From: CAZMSD01 sp964568855
GTDB taxonomy: Bacteria; CAIWAD01
Assembly (NCBI GenBank): GCA_964568855.1
Contig: CAZMSD010000012.1
Location: 25,993 to 89,992 of the forward strand
Reading direction: 5' to 3'
DNA: 64,000 bases
Shown here: one piece after another, positions 43,501 to 50,797 of the stretch
Numbering within the stretch: the first letter of the stretch is position 1
How the letters are laid out: each line of letters begins with the position of its first letter
Program-made: the position numbers and the translations under genes
The notes under the pieces: model-generated
The model's input: the letters and a program-made list of their open reading frames with translations, nothing else
Database searches by the model: none
What the model was told of the DNA's origin: nothing

Positions 43501-44641
43501 CGGCGAGGAGCGTGATACACTGCTCAGCCACGAGGCGGCCCTGGTGAGCGCCCGCACCTACGCCGGCGAGAGCGCCGATCCCGGCGACGTAGATGAAGGC
43601 GAGGCCCGGGTGCATATTCGGGAAGCGCCGATTCCCCGAAGGCACGATTACGATCCCTACACGCCCACCCAGGCCAATCCCGATCCCGAGTATCACGGAC
43701 GCTTCCTGGAGTACGAGCAGCCCGGCCCGCTGCTCTTCGCCGGCAGCATTCCCGTGGAGAACGCCGGCATGGACGCTCGTTTCGTCGTTCCCGCCGACGT
43801 CTCGGGAAGCACCGACCCGGGCAGGGTGCGCATGTATTACCAGGGGCAGACGCTCGACGGCGCCCTGCGGGACGGCCTGGTCTACGACGAGGGCATCCGC
43901 TTCGCCCGGAATCCCGACCCGCCGGAGGACCACGACGCGCCCTGGGTGGAGATCTACTTCAACGGACCCCAGTGGCGGCCCGACGACTGGCTGGCCCCCA
44001 ATTCGCAGGTGGTTGTCCAGCTCGAGGATTCCAGCGGCATCAACCTTACGGGCGAGGTGGGGCACCGGATCGAGCTGCAGATCGACGGGGGCCTGCCCAT
44101 CGACCTGACGCCGCACTTCGTCTACGACTTCGGCAGCTGGACCCGCGGCGCCGCCGCCCTGGCCCTGCCGGCCCTAGAGGCCGGAGACCACTCGGTGCAG
44201 GCGCGGGCCTTCGACAATTTCAACAACCCGGGCTACGGCGATGCGGAGTTCCGCTTGCTCGACCAGGGCCCTCTCAGCCTGTCCGAACTGGTGGCCTTTC
44301 CCAACCCAGTAAAGGAGCGGGCACAGTTCACTTTCCGCTTGCGCGGCGCGGAGCTGGATCCACCGCCGCCCGAGGTGGAAGTCTCGGTATACACGGTGCG
44401 CGGTCGTCGTGTCTTCAGGGATCGGCTGGACCTGTCGGGTTCGGGCGGACTGTTATGGACCGAGGAATGGCGGGCCGCCGACGGCCGGGGGGATCCCCTG
44501 GCACGCGGCGTGTATTTCTATCGCCTGCGCCTCGAGGTGCCCCAGTTCAGCTACAGCCTCGTGGACGAGCTGGGCGGCCTGCAGACACGCACCGTGAATG
44601 CGCGCAGCCTGGAGGCCACCGGGCGGATGATCGTCGAATAA
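40502..44641 (+). CDS. C25 (gingipain/PorU-type) cysteine peptidase with C-terminal sorting domain
   Basis: The protein has 1379 residues from ATG 40502 (GGAAGGACGAGGA upstream; GTG 40478 is the longer alternative). A signal peptide is visible (MLLVLLLGPAIWPLRPAAA). The catalytic region contains the histidine motif FVSFMGHGNNTTW (His near residue 855) and, 35 residues on, the nucleophile motif YAAATCSWAEIDLP (Cys near 890). NLPGGGAIGVMAASR and YLYLGDPSLLP follow as in PorU. The C-terminus (VAFPNPVKERAQFTF, GVYFYRLRLE) is a FlgD-like/type A sorting module. PorU is the surface sortase that cleaves sorting domains and attaches cargo in type IX secretion. A PorU-like sortase or a secreted gingipain-like protease are both possible. 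The partner PorV/PorQ/PorZ genes are not in the window. Confidence 0.82.
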   Translation: MPRRASANRGETCRWIMLLVLLLGPAIWPLRPAAADPGARERYEAAPEVRGKSVAGAHLPFEKNLRDAKHVESGRPQFQDLQVLQSTARVLEFVLSPQLLRADLEPGGALSLGVRYAGGEERPRRRLRVALPPHCEPVVEVLSSRLRDMPGPLKGAGFRGENPGPLVQQRRHPYGDLDCLTLSVDLLRYNGEVTRILERIELRIRFDRPEGLPERGRVAGVRTRIKDRELRAVFVNHREARNWGGRGMPLRGAATSWDGDTWLRIPVLEEGLYRILSEHLSQLGLDPAALDPRAFKLYSYGGRVIDEDPEAPRNGEFSPRELPLLRELDGEPGFGDPERLLFYGRGTQGLVRGGDGAITHYDHYYTDENVYYLLLGGQSPGREMTELASQAGEGETPSLVERPRWRAFVDEQKNLTKNSVKYWFGDEFTGLASHEYDFIGPWAGATELRLDFDFWVENSVTSEKMHFELNGAQVGADEVGAHHSQLTDSLQIEGGTLGLELSQVATAGHRVLLDWLEISYPAPPAFVEGELCFESPSEPGLYTYQVADFPAGAYVLDVTWPDSVRAGRAASFTDRVAPEQPGGETGLARVYYGCTEQALRDIGGQSLDHMPDLKSDAGTSELIVIAPEDLAAPAEELVQFKNSSTATGARLALLEDVYREFNCGVTDPGAVRNFLRHELLAAPENPASYVLVVGNGHFDYRGLIAGGWELRFPAWYSGSRMIDDYFVRLQDEDVVDVALGRLPANSEQEVYNYVEKLMTYEQGEDTGFWRNRMLFVADDEHGENGSVFSFEMTHSEDTEDLLSRYAPRSFDIERIYSFEYPSVYNPEIRVFEKPLCEQRLLNALNEGAMFVSFMGHGNNTTWTHEYIFNSTKHFHLLDTSRRPSLYAAATCSWAEIDLPVGLAFPQQLINLPGGGAIGVMAASRKTTGNANYSFMRDLLPAFFAHFTDGSEQVTLAEAMRIAKNEGGDSNRDKYLYLGDPSLLPAFPSGEGAVVGVRGADGEERDTLLSHEAALVSARTYAGESADPGDVDEGEARVHIREAPIPRRHDYDPYTPTQANPDPEYHGRFLEYEQPGPLLFAGSIPVENAGMDARFVVPADVSGSTDPGRVRMYYQGQTLDGALRDGLVYDEGIRFARNPDPPEDHDAPWVEIYFNGPQWRPDDWLAPNSQVVVQLEDSSGINLTGEVGHRIELQIDGGLPIDLTPHFVYDFGSWTRGAAALALPALEAGDHSVQARAFDNFNNPGYGDAEFRLLDQGPLSLSELVAFPNPVKERAQFTFRLRGAELDPPPPEVEVSVYTVRGRRVFRDRLDLSGSGGLLWTEEWRAADGRGDPLARGVYFYRLRLEVPQFSYSLVDELGGLQTRTVNARSLEATGRMIVE

Positions 44642-44650
44642 GCGCTTGTA

Positions 44651-45784
44651 TCACGGCGACAGGCTGCTGTCGCCGGTACCGCGGTCGGAAAGACGCTCGG
44701 TCTGAGCCATCCGCTTCAACAGCCTCTGCTCCCTTTCATGCAGCCGGCTGCGGTTCTCGGAACTCAGCGGAAGCTCCAGCGCTTGCCGGCCCAGATCGAG
44801 CACGTCCTCGAACCGACCTTGTTCCTCGGCCGCGCGGCTGAGTTTCTCCAGGCAGATGAACTCGTTCACGTGGTTGTTGTAGGCCTCGCCGCTCAAGGAA
44901 TCCAGGATCAGTCGAAAACAGGAATCGGCCGCCGCGGAATCACCCTTTTCCAGCAGGGCCTCGGCCAGCGGAAAGAGAAACAGCCGGCTGCCCGGAAAGA
45001 CATCGAGTGCTTCCCGGCAGAGAGCGGCGGCGCGCTCCGCTTCGCCCAGGTCCAGGTACATCCAGCTCAGGTTCGAGGCCCCGACCCAGGGGCTGAACAC
45101 GCCCTCCCGGCGGGCTTCCTCCACCAGCCGAATCCCCTCCGCGCGCTCGTCCCTGACGAAAGGCAGCCAGATGAAGTGTTCCATCTTGGCCGACTTCCAG
45201 TAGCGGAAATTGCCGATGCCCAGCTTCAGATCCGCGAAATCCGGGCAGCGGTCGAAGAGGTCCTCGAGGACCCGGATTCCGGCCCAGCCGCTCCGGATCG
45301 CCGCCAGCCAGCGCTCGCGGCGCCCCAGGTGATAAGCCTTCCAGGAGTGGATGCTGCCCTGGATGAACTGGAGTTCCGGCGGAAGCTCGCCCCGTCCCGC
45401 CCGGTCTTCCCAGCATTCCAGCCGGGCTCCGGAACTGTCCAGGTCGCCCAGGAATTCTTCCTCCCAGCGAAAGCTCTCCTCGTCGGTCATGCGGTAGGCG
45501 TGGACCGTGGCGCGGTAGAACCAGGTCTCTGGCCGCTCCGGTTCGGCGGCCACCAGGGAGTCCATGATTTCCAGCGCGGAATCGAAGTCCTGGAGGATGC
45601 AGTACTCGATGCCGCGGTTGACGGCGGCGGTCAACTCCGGATCCAGGGCGCAAGCCGCCGGGCCGGGCAGCGCCTGAGTCAACAGGATCGCGATCCCCGG
45701 GAGGACCAGCATGGCGCTCAACCTTCGGTTTCCACACAAGTCTTCGTTCGCTGATTTCCGCAGCTCTTCCTGCGTTGTGGTCAC
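44651..45784 (-). CDS. Secreted TPR-like protein
   Basis: The protein has 377 residues from GTG 45784, preceded on the minus strand by AAGGAAGGGAG; the ATG at 45712 is an alternative, and longer readings to 45892 invade the divergent promoter region. A signal peptide (MLVLPGIAILLTQALPGPAACA) suggests periplasmic location. TPR-like units follow: RGIEYCILQDFDSALEIMDS, AEPERPETWFYRATVHAYRM, SWMYLDLGEAERAAALCREA. The centre (WKSAKMEHFIWLPFVRDER) resembles conserved uncharacterised tetratricopeptide proteins of FCB bacteria, though I cannot name the family. It is convergent with the C25 peptidase gene, separated by 9 bp. Confidence 0.7.
   Translation of the reverse strand: MTTTQEELRKSANEDLCGNRRLSAMLVLPGIAILLTQALPGPAACALDPELTAAVNRGIEYCILQDFDSALEIMDSLVAAEPERPETWFYRATVHAYRMTDEESFRWEEEFLGDLDSSGARLECWEDRAGRGELPPELQFIQGSIHSWKAYHLGRRERWLAAIRSGWAGIRVLEDLFDRCPDFADLKLGIGNFRYWKSAKMEHFIWLPFVRDERAEGIRLVEEARREGVFSPWVGASNLSWMYLDLGEAERAAALCREALDVFPGSRLFLFPLAEALLEKGDSAAADSCFRLILDSLSGEAYNNHVNEFICLEKLSRAAEEQGRFEDVLDLGRQALELPLSSENRSRLHEREQRLLKRMAQTERLSDRGTGDSSLSP
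44654..44675. terminator. Hairpin at the convergent 3' ends of the C25 and TPR genes
   Basis: CGGCGACAG (44654-44662) pairs with CTGTCGCCG (44667-44675) around GCTG. It overlaps the last codons of the minus-strand gene. No T-run is present on either side, so it could act only as a partial terminator or an mRNA 3' end stabiliser. Confidence 0.35.
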
Positions 45785-45963
45785 TCCTCGGGGCTCCCTT
45801 CCTTTCGACACGGATCCAGGGGCAGCGGCTCCGTTCCGCTCAAAGTAGGGTGTGACCGGCGCCCCTGCAATGAGCCGCAATCCGCTTCCCAAGCAGGCTG
45901 AAGCATCTTGCGAGCTGGATCCGGGCGCCGGATCTGCCGATATTTGCCATAGAACGAACAGTC
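45785..45963. promoter_or_regulatory. Divergent intergenic region with a 7-bp inverted repeat
   Basis: Between the TPR gene (minus) and the response regulator (plus), GATCCGG (45918-45924) and CCGGATC (45928-45934) form an inverted repeat around GCG. A -35-like TTGCGA lies at 45908-45913 with no good -10 at the usual spacing. Promoters for both genes should lie here. Confidence 0.35.
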
Positions 45964-46980
45964 GTGAAACGGACCATGTTCAGCGGTTTTGATCTGACCA
46001 CCGGCGGAACGGACGGTTCCTGCTGCACTCTGCGCCTGCGCTTCGATCCCGAGGTCGTTCCGGGGCAGGATTTCCGCAGGCGGATCCTGCAGGAACTGGA
46101 ACGTTTCCCGGACCGCTATTCCTACGAGAGCGCGGAATCTCTGCAGGGTCTGGCCGAGGAGATCGGCGATCTCTTCCAGGGATACCGCCTGATGCACACG
46201 GCTCCCGGCGACCACACGGAGACGGGTCTGCTGCTGGCGGCTTGCGCCTCCGTCCTGGCCGATCGATTCGGCGGAAGCGGCAGCCCGCTGGAAGCTCGTC
46301 AGGAACCGGGGCACGAGGTCGTTTTACGGTTTTCGCCGGTTATTGATTTCCTTCATGCTTATTCGATGCTATATTCAATTGATCTCTTCCACTCGATCTG
46401 GAACCAGAACAAGGCGGACCAGCGCCTGGTCCAGCTGTTGGAAGTAGGTCACCTGTTCTTTCTGAACGAGTATTCGCTGGGGGATGGAGAGGACAACCTC
46501 TTTAATGGATTGGGCGGGCATTTTCCGCAGGAAGTGCTCAACTCATTCGTTAATTTAATTCACCCTCATCCGGAACACGCCGAAAACCTGTTGCGTAAGA
46601 TCCTACTGTTGGAGGACAACAGGGAACTGGCGGAGATCGTCAGCGATATGCTCTCCAGTTTCGGCTACGTAGTCTGCGTGGCCTACGACGGTCTGGAAGG
46701 GTTGGATCGGATCGAATGCGAGAGCTTCGACCTGGTTGTCAGCGACATCCAGATGCCGAAGTTGGACGGGATAGGGTTCATGCGGGTTCTGAAGAACCTC
46801 AAACCCGAAATCCCGGTCATTCTGACGACGGGCTACACGGGAATCTGGGAAGAGGAGTACGTGCTGAGAAACGGCGCGGTCGCCTTCCTGCCCAAGCCCT
46901 TCAGAATGGAGAACCTGATTTCTGCGGTGAACCAGGTTCTGCGCTTGCGGAAGGAAACGCCGCAGGCGAAAACCACTTGA
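45964..46980 (+). CDS. Response regulator: C-terminal receiver domain with unassigned N-terminal domain
   Basis: The protein has 338 residues, with start GTG 45964; ATG 45976 is a close alternative, and neither has a strong ribosome site. The C-terminal receiver domain spans about residues 210-330: LLLEDNRELAEIV (acidic pocket), the phosphoacceptor Asp near 258 in LVVSDIQMPKLDGI, VILTTGYTG, and Lys near 310 in FLPKPFRM. Residues 1-205 form an unfamiliar domain with LRLRFDPEVVPGQDFRRRIL, EIGDLFQGYRLMHTAPGDHT and a tract of large hydrophobics (SPVIDFLHAYSMLYSIDLFH). Having the receiver at the C-terminus is reversed relative to most response regulators, so the N-terminal part may be a sensor-like or output module. 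The 46320-46560 stretch is relatively AT-rich. No kinase gene is adjacent. Confidence 0.82.
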   Translation: MKRTMFSGFDLTTGGTDGSCCTLRLRFDPEVVPGQDFRRRILQELERFPDRYSYESAESLQGLAEEIGDLFQGYRLMHTAPGDHTETGLLLAACASVLADRFGGSGSPLEARQEPGHEVVLRFSPVIDFLHAYSMLYSIDLFHSIWNQNKADQRLVQLLEVGHLFFLNEYSLGDGEDNLFNGLGGHFPQEVLNSFVNLIHPHPEHAENLLRKILLLEDNRELAEIVSDMLSSFGYVVCVAYDGLEGLDRIECESFDLVVSDIQMPKLDGIGFMRVLKNLKPEIPVILTTGYTGIWEEEYVLRNGAVAFLPKPFRMENLISAVNQVLRLRKETPQAKTT

Positions 46981-47002
46981 CCCCTCTTTTAGCTGTGTGT
47001 TT

Positions 47003-47047
47003 GCAAGTGGTCCATGCTTCCCCAGTATGGGCCGCTTGCGCTTTTTT
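47003..47047 (+). terminator. Strong intrinsic terminator after the response regulator
   Basis: GCAAGTGGTCCAT (47003-47015) pairs with ATGGGCCGCTTGC (47027-47039) over 13 positions (two G-U wobbles) with an 11-base loop. Bases 47042-47047 are TTTTTT. Position and structure are typical of Rho-independent termination. Confidence 0.85.
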
Positions 47048-47256
47048 ACCCCATCAGGATCCTCAGGCGTACCCCATCAGATCCTCAATTCCAGGCTCAG
47101 CNNNNNNNNNNNNNNNNNNNNNNNNNNNNNNNNNNNNNNNNNNNNNNNNNNNNNNNNNNNNNNNNNNNNNNNNNNNNNNNNNNNNNNNNNNNNNNNNNNN
47201 NTACCCCATCAGGATCCTCAGGCGTACCCCATCAGATCCTCAATTCCAGGCTCAGC
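47047..47256. repeat. 55-bp exact duplicate flanking an N-gap
   Basis: Bases 47047-47101 and 47202-47256 are identical and lie either side of the 100-N gap. Each copy also contains two near-identical sub-words beginning TACCCCATCAG. The copy includes the last codons of the TonB receptor gene. The simplest explanation is that two contigs ending in the same 55 bp were scaffolded without merging, so the true gap may be negative. Confidence 0.85.
47102..47201. other. Assembly gap (100 N)
   Basis: There are one hundred unspecified bases between two identical 55-bp flanks. A fixed 100-N block is a conventional placeholder, so its length says nothing about the real distance. Confidence 0.99.
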
Positions 47257-49832
47257 AGCCAGTTCCGGCCCGCCGCGGGATACAGCGCGCGCTGCGGCTC
47301 ATGCAGCCAGTCACCGTTGCGGTCGACCCAGTCGTTCCAGTAGCCGCCGGTTTCGTACTCCGCGTTCAACAGGTTCTCCACGTGCAGTTTCAGACTCAGG
47401 TCCCGTTTCAGCCAGCGCTGCAGCCTGAGGCTGGCGTCCAGTCCCAGCGTCGCGTACGGATCCAGTCTCTTGTCGAAGCGCAGGCCGCCGTTCCCCGCCA
47501 GGCAGGCCGGATCGATCAGGCTGCTTGAAAGCGCGCTGAAATCGTCGTCGCCGCTGTTGTCCAGGTATTGCCCGCCGACGTAATGCGCAGTCGCACGCAG
47601 GCGGAAACACTCCGCCGGATTCCACTGGAACCAGAAGTTGATCACCTCTCCCGGACTGAACGCGATCTCGTTTCCGGAGAAATCCCTGCTGACCAGCGTC
47701 TCGCTCCAGTCCTCCTGGTACTGGATCTCGTGGTGGGTCAGCTCGTCGATCCGGTTGACGCTGTAGGCCAGATTCAGGCCCGCCCGCAGCCCGTTCACCA
47801 GCAGGGCCTCGGCGTCCACCTCGAGGCCTGCGTGGTGCGATCGGGGAGCATTGCCCCGCACGGGGCTTTCCTCGTCCACCCCGCCGAAGTTGATGATCTC
47901 GTCCCGCATGTCCATCCAGTACAGGTTTACCTTCAGCCTGTGATCCGCGCCCCGCAGGTCGGCGCCCAGCTCCACGTCGAGCATCCGCTCGGGGTCGACC
48001 AGCGGATCGAGCCAAACCAGGCTGCCGTCGCTCAGTTCCGCGGAGCGCCGGAACATGGGCGCGACTCCCAGGTCGTCGGGGCCCTCCCAGGCGCCCCAGT
48101 ATTCGCTGCGGCTGGGCTCACGGTGGGAGATGGACGCGCCGGCGCTCAGGATCAGTCCGCCTGATACACGGTGCGACAGGCCGATGCTGGGATTCAGGAA
48201 GAAGTGCTCGTCCGTGAAGCGGTGGCGGTTCGCGCCGGCGAAGTTGCCCTCCTCGAGCTGGCGCAGGTCGTAGCGGGAGAACGATGCGGCCAGCGTGGCG
48301 ACGAGCGCGGTGCGTTCGCCCAGTCGCCGCTCCGCACTGACGTAGCCCCCGTATTTCAGCTTCTCGCTGAGGTGCGTGTAATACCTGCCGCCGGGGAAGG
48401 TTTCCGGAGGCAACCGGTCCGCCCAGATCACTTCCCCGAAGTGCTCGCCGTCGTAGGTGTAGCCGTGCGCGCCCACCTCCAGGCGCAGGTCCCGGACCCT
48501 GCGCTCGTTGTGCAGGATGAACCCCGTCTGGCGTTTTTCGATCCAGCGGCGGTTGACCAGGTCCGTTTCCAGGACGGTCTCCTCGACGTAGAGACCGGAG
48601 TCGCCCTCCTGCGGCGCGTAATCCGTCCAGTAGTCGTAGCCGTAGTCGCGCAGGTCGCGCCCGGTCTTGTAGGTTTCGTAGAAGCCGCTGCCGATCACGT
48701 GATACAGAGTCAGCCTCTGGCGCGACCCGTCGGGCAGCGCCCAGTCGGCCAGCAGCTCGAAGTGGGGCTGGTAGAAGTCGTCCACGCTGTGGGGATAGAC
48801 CGCGTAGCTGTTCGCCCTGCGGTCCGCGGCGACGCCGTCCAGGCCGTAGAGCAGCGTCTCCTCGATTCCGTCCCAGGCCACGTGGGTCAGCTCGCGGCCG
48901 TTGTAGTGGTTGACGCGCAGGCTGCCGTCTTCGCGAAAGCGCCGGACGGACAGGTAGTAGCCCCACATGTCGACCGCGCTGCCCTCGCGGAAGCCGTCGG
49001 TCAGGATCCGACTCCAGCGTCCGTCCATCTGCCAACCGCCGTCCGTCAGTCCACTGGATCCGCCGATCATGTGGCGCCGGGTGTTGAAACTGCCCCGCGC
49101 CGTCTCCAGCTCAAGCCCCGGGCCGGGCGATAGACCGGTGAGCAGGTTGACGCTCCCGCCGAAATTGCTGCCGCCGAAGAGGCCGGTGCCCGTTCCGCGC
49201 TGGACCTGGACGTCGCGCAGGCTCTGCCCCATGTCCGGCAGGTCCACCCAGTAGACGTAGTGATCCTCCGGGTCGTTCAGCGGTATGCCGTTGACCAGCA
49301 CTTCGACGCGCTTCTGATCGAATCCGCGCAGCCGGATCTCGTTGTAGCCGATGGAGGTTCCCCCGTAGGACGTGGTCACCAGGTTGGGCGTGCCCTCGAG
49401 CAGTTGGGTCAGGTCCTGCCCGCTGTGCGACAACTCCAGCCGGTCGCCGGAAATGTCGCTGTAGGTGACCGAGCTGTGGTCCTGCGTGACGCGGCCTCCC
49501 GCCACGGTGAGGGGCACCGCCTCGACGTAGCCCGGACTCAGCTCCACTTCGATCGTTGTATCACCGTCGATCCGCAGCAGCCGCGTCGCCGATTCGTAGC
49601 CGACGTGGCTGACCTTCAGCGGCAGTTCACCGGCTTCGAGACCACCGATGCGGAAGCGGCCGTCGCGGTCGGTCGAGGTTCCGATCGTGGTGCCCTCGAC
49701 CAGGACGTTGGCCAGGGAAAGCGGGATCCCGCGTTCGTCGGTCACTCTGCCGCTCAATTCGGCCGCGACCAGCATCGAGGCGCACAGTGAAAGGCCCAGC
49801 GCGATGCGTCCGCATGTTGTGATACGGCACAT
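47232..49832 (-). CDS. TonB-dependent outer-membrane receptor, predicted thiamine uptake
   Basis: The protein has 866 residues, ATG 49832, with GAGGATGATCTC upstream. A signal peptide (IALGLSLCASMLVAA) is followed by a CarboxypepD_reg-like domain (LSGRVTDERGIPLSLANVLV), a plug domain (LTQLLEGTPNLVTTSYGG, GYNEIRLRGFDQKRVEVLVN, YWVDLPDMGQSLRDVQVQRG) and a 22-strand-type barrel ending in ELRI. The N-terminal extension domain is typical of Bacteroidota-type receptors. A TPP riboswitch directly upstream shows control by thiamine pyrophosphate, so the ligand is most likely thiamine or a precursor. Such receptors work with TonB-ExbBD, not seen here. The last codons lie in the 55-bp repeat next to the scaffold gap, yet the frame is intact. 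Confidence 0.92.
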   Translation of the reverse strand: MCRITTCGRIALGLSLCASMLVAAELSGRVTDERGIPLSLANVLVEGTTIGTSTDRDGRFRIGGLEAGELPLKVSHVGYESATRLLRIDGDTTIEVELSPGYVEAVPLTVAGGRVTQDHSSVTYSDISGDRLELSHSGQDLTQLLEGTPNLVTTSYGGTSIGYNEIRLRGFDQKRVEVLVNGIPLNDPEDHYVYWVDLPDMGQSLRDVQVQRGTGTGLFGGSNFGGSVNLLTGLSPGPGLELETARGSFNTRRHMIGGSSGLTDGGWQMDGRWSRILTDGFREGSAVDMWGYYLSVRRFREDGSLRVNHYNGRELTHVAWDGIEETLLYGLDGVAADRRANSYAVYPHSVDDFYQPHFELLADWALPDGSRQRLTLYHVIGSGFYETYKTGRDLRDYGYDYWTDYAPQEGDSGLYVEETVLETDLVNRRWIEKRQTGFILHNERRVRDLRLEVGAHGYTYDGEHFGEVIWADRLPPETFPGGRYYTHLSEKLKYGGYVSAERRLGERTALVATLAASFSRYDLRQLEEGNFAGANRHRFTDEHFFLNPSIGLSHRVSGGLILSAGASISHREPSRSEYWGAWEGPDDLGVAPMFRRSAELSDGSLVWLDPLVDPERMLDVELGADLRGADHRLKVNLYWMDMRDEIINFGGVDEESPVRGNAPRSHHAGLEVDAEALLVNGLRAGLNLAYSVNRIDELTHHEIQYQEDWSETLVSRDFSGNEIAFSPGEVINFWFQWNPAECFRLRATAHYVGGQYLDNSGDDDFSALSSSLIDPACLAGNGGLRFDKRLDPYATLGLDASLRLQRWLKRDLSLKLHVENLLNAEYETGGYWNDWVDRNGDWLHEPQRALYPAAGRNWLLSLELRI

Positions 49833-49907
49833 GAGATCATCCTCGAGTTCGGCTGCAGGTGGTGATCGAAGGGCTGAGAGACGGCGGATAGAATCGAGAT
49901 TCCGCTG

Positions 49908-49984
49908 TTTCCTGCACCGGCATTATCCGGATCAGGTTCGAGGGTGTGTTCTCAGCCTGTTACGGCACCCCTACAGGGAATGGA
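49908..49984 (-). promoter_or_regulatory. TPP (thiamine pyrophosphate) riboswitch
   Basis: On the minus strand the conserved THI-box parts appear in order: P1 arm near 49980, GGGGTGC (49971-49965), GCTGAGA (49956-49950), ACCC then GAACCTGAT, CCTGATCCGGATAATGCC (49936-49919), and closing CAGGAAA near 49914-49908. All the nearly invariant pyrimidine- and pyrophosphate-sensor elements are present. The element ends about 75 bases before the TonB receptor start, so TPP binding should repress that gene. This is a highly confident pattern match. Confidence 0.95.
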
Positions 49985-49990
49985 AAAGAA

Positions 49991-50027
49991 GGTGCATCCC
50001 GCGATCGGGCGGCTGCAGCAAGATGCA
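49991..50027 (-). terminator. Weak terminator-like stem-loop after rfbC
   Basis: On the minus strand, TGCAT and ATGCA arms enclose CCCGATCGCGGG, followed by CACCTTCTTTTCC. It lies between the rfbC stop and the start of the riboswitch. It may separate the two minus-strand transcripts, although the stem is imperfect. Confidence 0.35.
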
Positions 50028-50058
50028 AATGCCGGGAGCAGGAAGCAACCGGCCAGGC

Positions 50059-50607
50059 TCAGGATTCGAGCAGGCGTGGCCGGACCTCACTCAGACGCGG
50101 GGCCGCGGCGTCCTTCCCGGAGATCAGGGGACGTTCGACCGGCCAGGGGATTCCGATCTCGGGATCGTTCCAGATCACGGCCCCTTCATCCTCCGCGTCG
50201 TAGAAATCGCCGCAGAGATACTCGAATTCCGCCCGCTCGCTGAGCACGCAGAATCCATGCGCGAAGCCTTCGGGGATCCACAAGAGCTCATTGGCTTCCG
50301 CGCTTAATTCCGTTCCGGCCCAGCGACCGAAGGTCACCGAGCCGGGTCTGAGATCCACGGCGACGTCGTAGACGCGTCCGCTGAGTACGCGCACGAGTTT
50401 AGACTGGGGCCGGCGGTACTGGAAGTGCAGTCCGCGCAGGGTGTCGCGAACCGAAGCCGAATGGTTGAGCTGTACGAAGTCCGTCTCGATTCCGGCATCC
50501 TGGAAAGCCCGCCGGTTCCAAACCTCGAGGAAGAATCCGCGCTCGTCGTGATACACACGCGGACGGATCAACAACACCTCGGGCAACTGCAGTCGTACTA
50601 CATCCAT
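50059..50607 (-). CDS. rfbC: dTDP-4-dehydrorhamnose 3,5-epimerase
   Basis: The protein has 182 residues, the normal RmlC length, starting at ATG 50607 behind GGGGAGAAGC; longer readings run through the divergent promoter region. Motifs: PRVYHDERGFFLEVW, FVQLNHSASVRDTLRGLHFQ (catalytic His region), KLVRVLSGRVYDVAVDLR, LLWIPEGFAHGFCVLSE and WNDPEIGIPWP. RmlC epimerises C3 and C5 of dTDP-4-keto-6-deoxyglucose in dTDP-rhamnose synthesis. The other rml genes are absent from this window, so it may serve a distant pathway or another dTDP-deoxysugar. It is divergent from the MFS transporter, with 190 bp between them that hold no obvious element. Confidence 0.92.
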   Translation of the reverse strand: MDVVRLQLPEVLLIRPRVYHDERGFFLEVWNRRAFQDAGIETDFVQLNHSASVRDTLRGLHFQYRRPQSKLVRVLSGRVYDVAVDLRPGSVTFGRWAGTELSAEANELLWIPEGFAHGFCVLSERAEFEYLCGDFYDAEDEGAVIWNDPEIGIPWPVERPLISGKDAAAPRLSEVRPRLLES

Positions 50608-50797
50608 GCTTCTCCCCGCGACAGTAGAGCGACCGGATCGCCTTGCCTTGCGGCAGGCGTCGCAAGCGCCGGGCCGACCGCAGGAAGGTAGGAATCCCGG
50701 CGCAGAGGAAAGTCGCCCCGCGCCGCGACCGGGAGGACTCCAGTGGATGCACGCTATATTGACTGTCAGCGGGCCCGTTGAACGCACAGGAACCCGG

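Noticed and set aside
47047..47256. Duplicate flanks read as a real repeat or attachment site
   Set aside because: Exact identity on both sides of a fixed 100-N block is better explained by unmerged contig ends.
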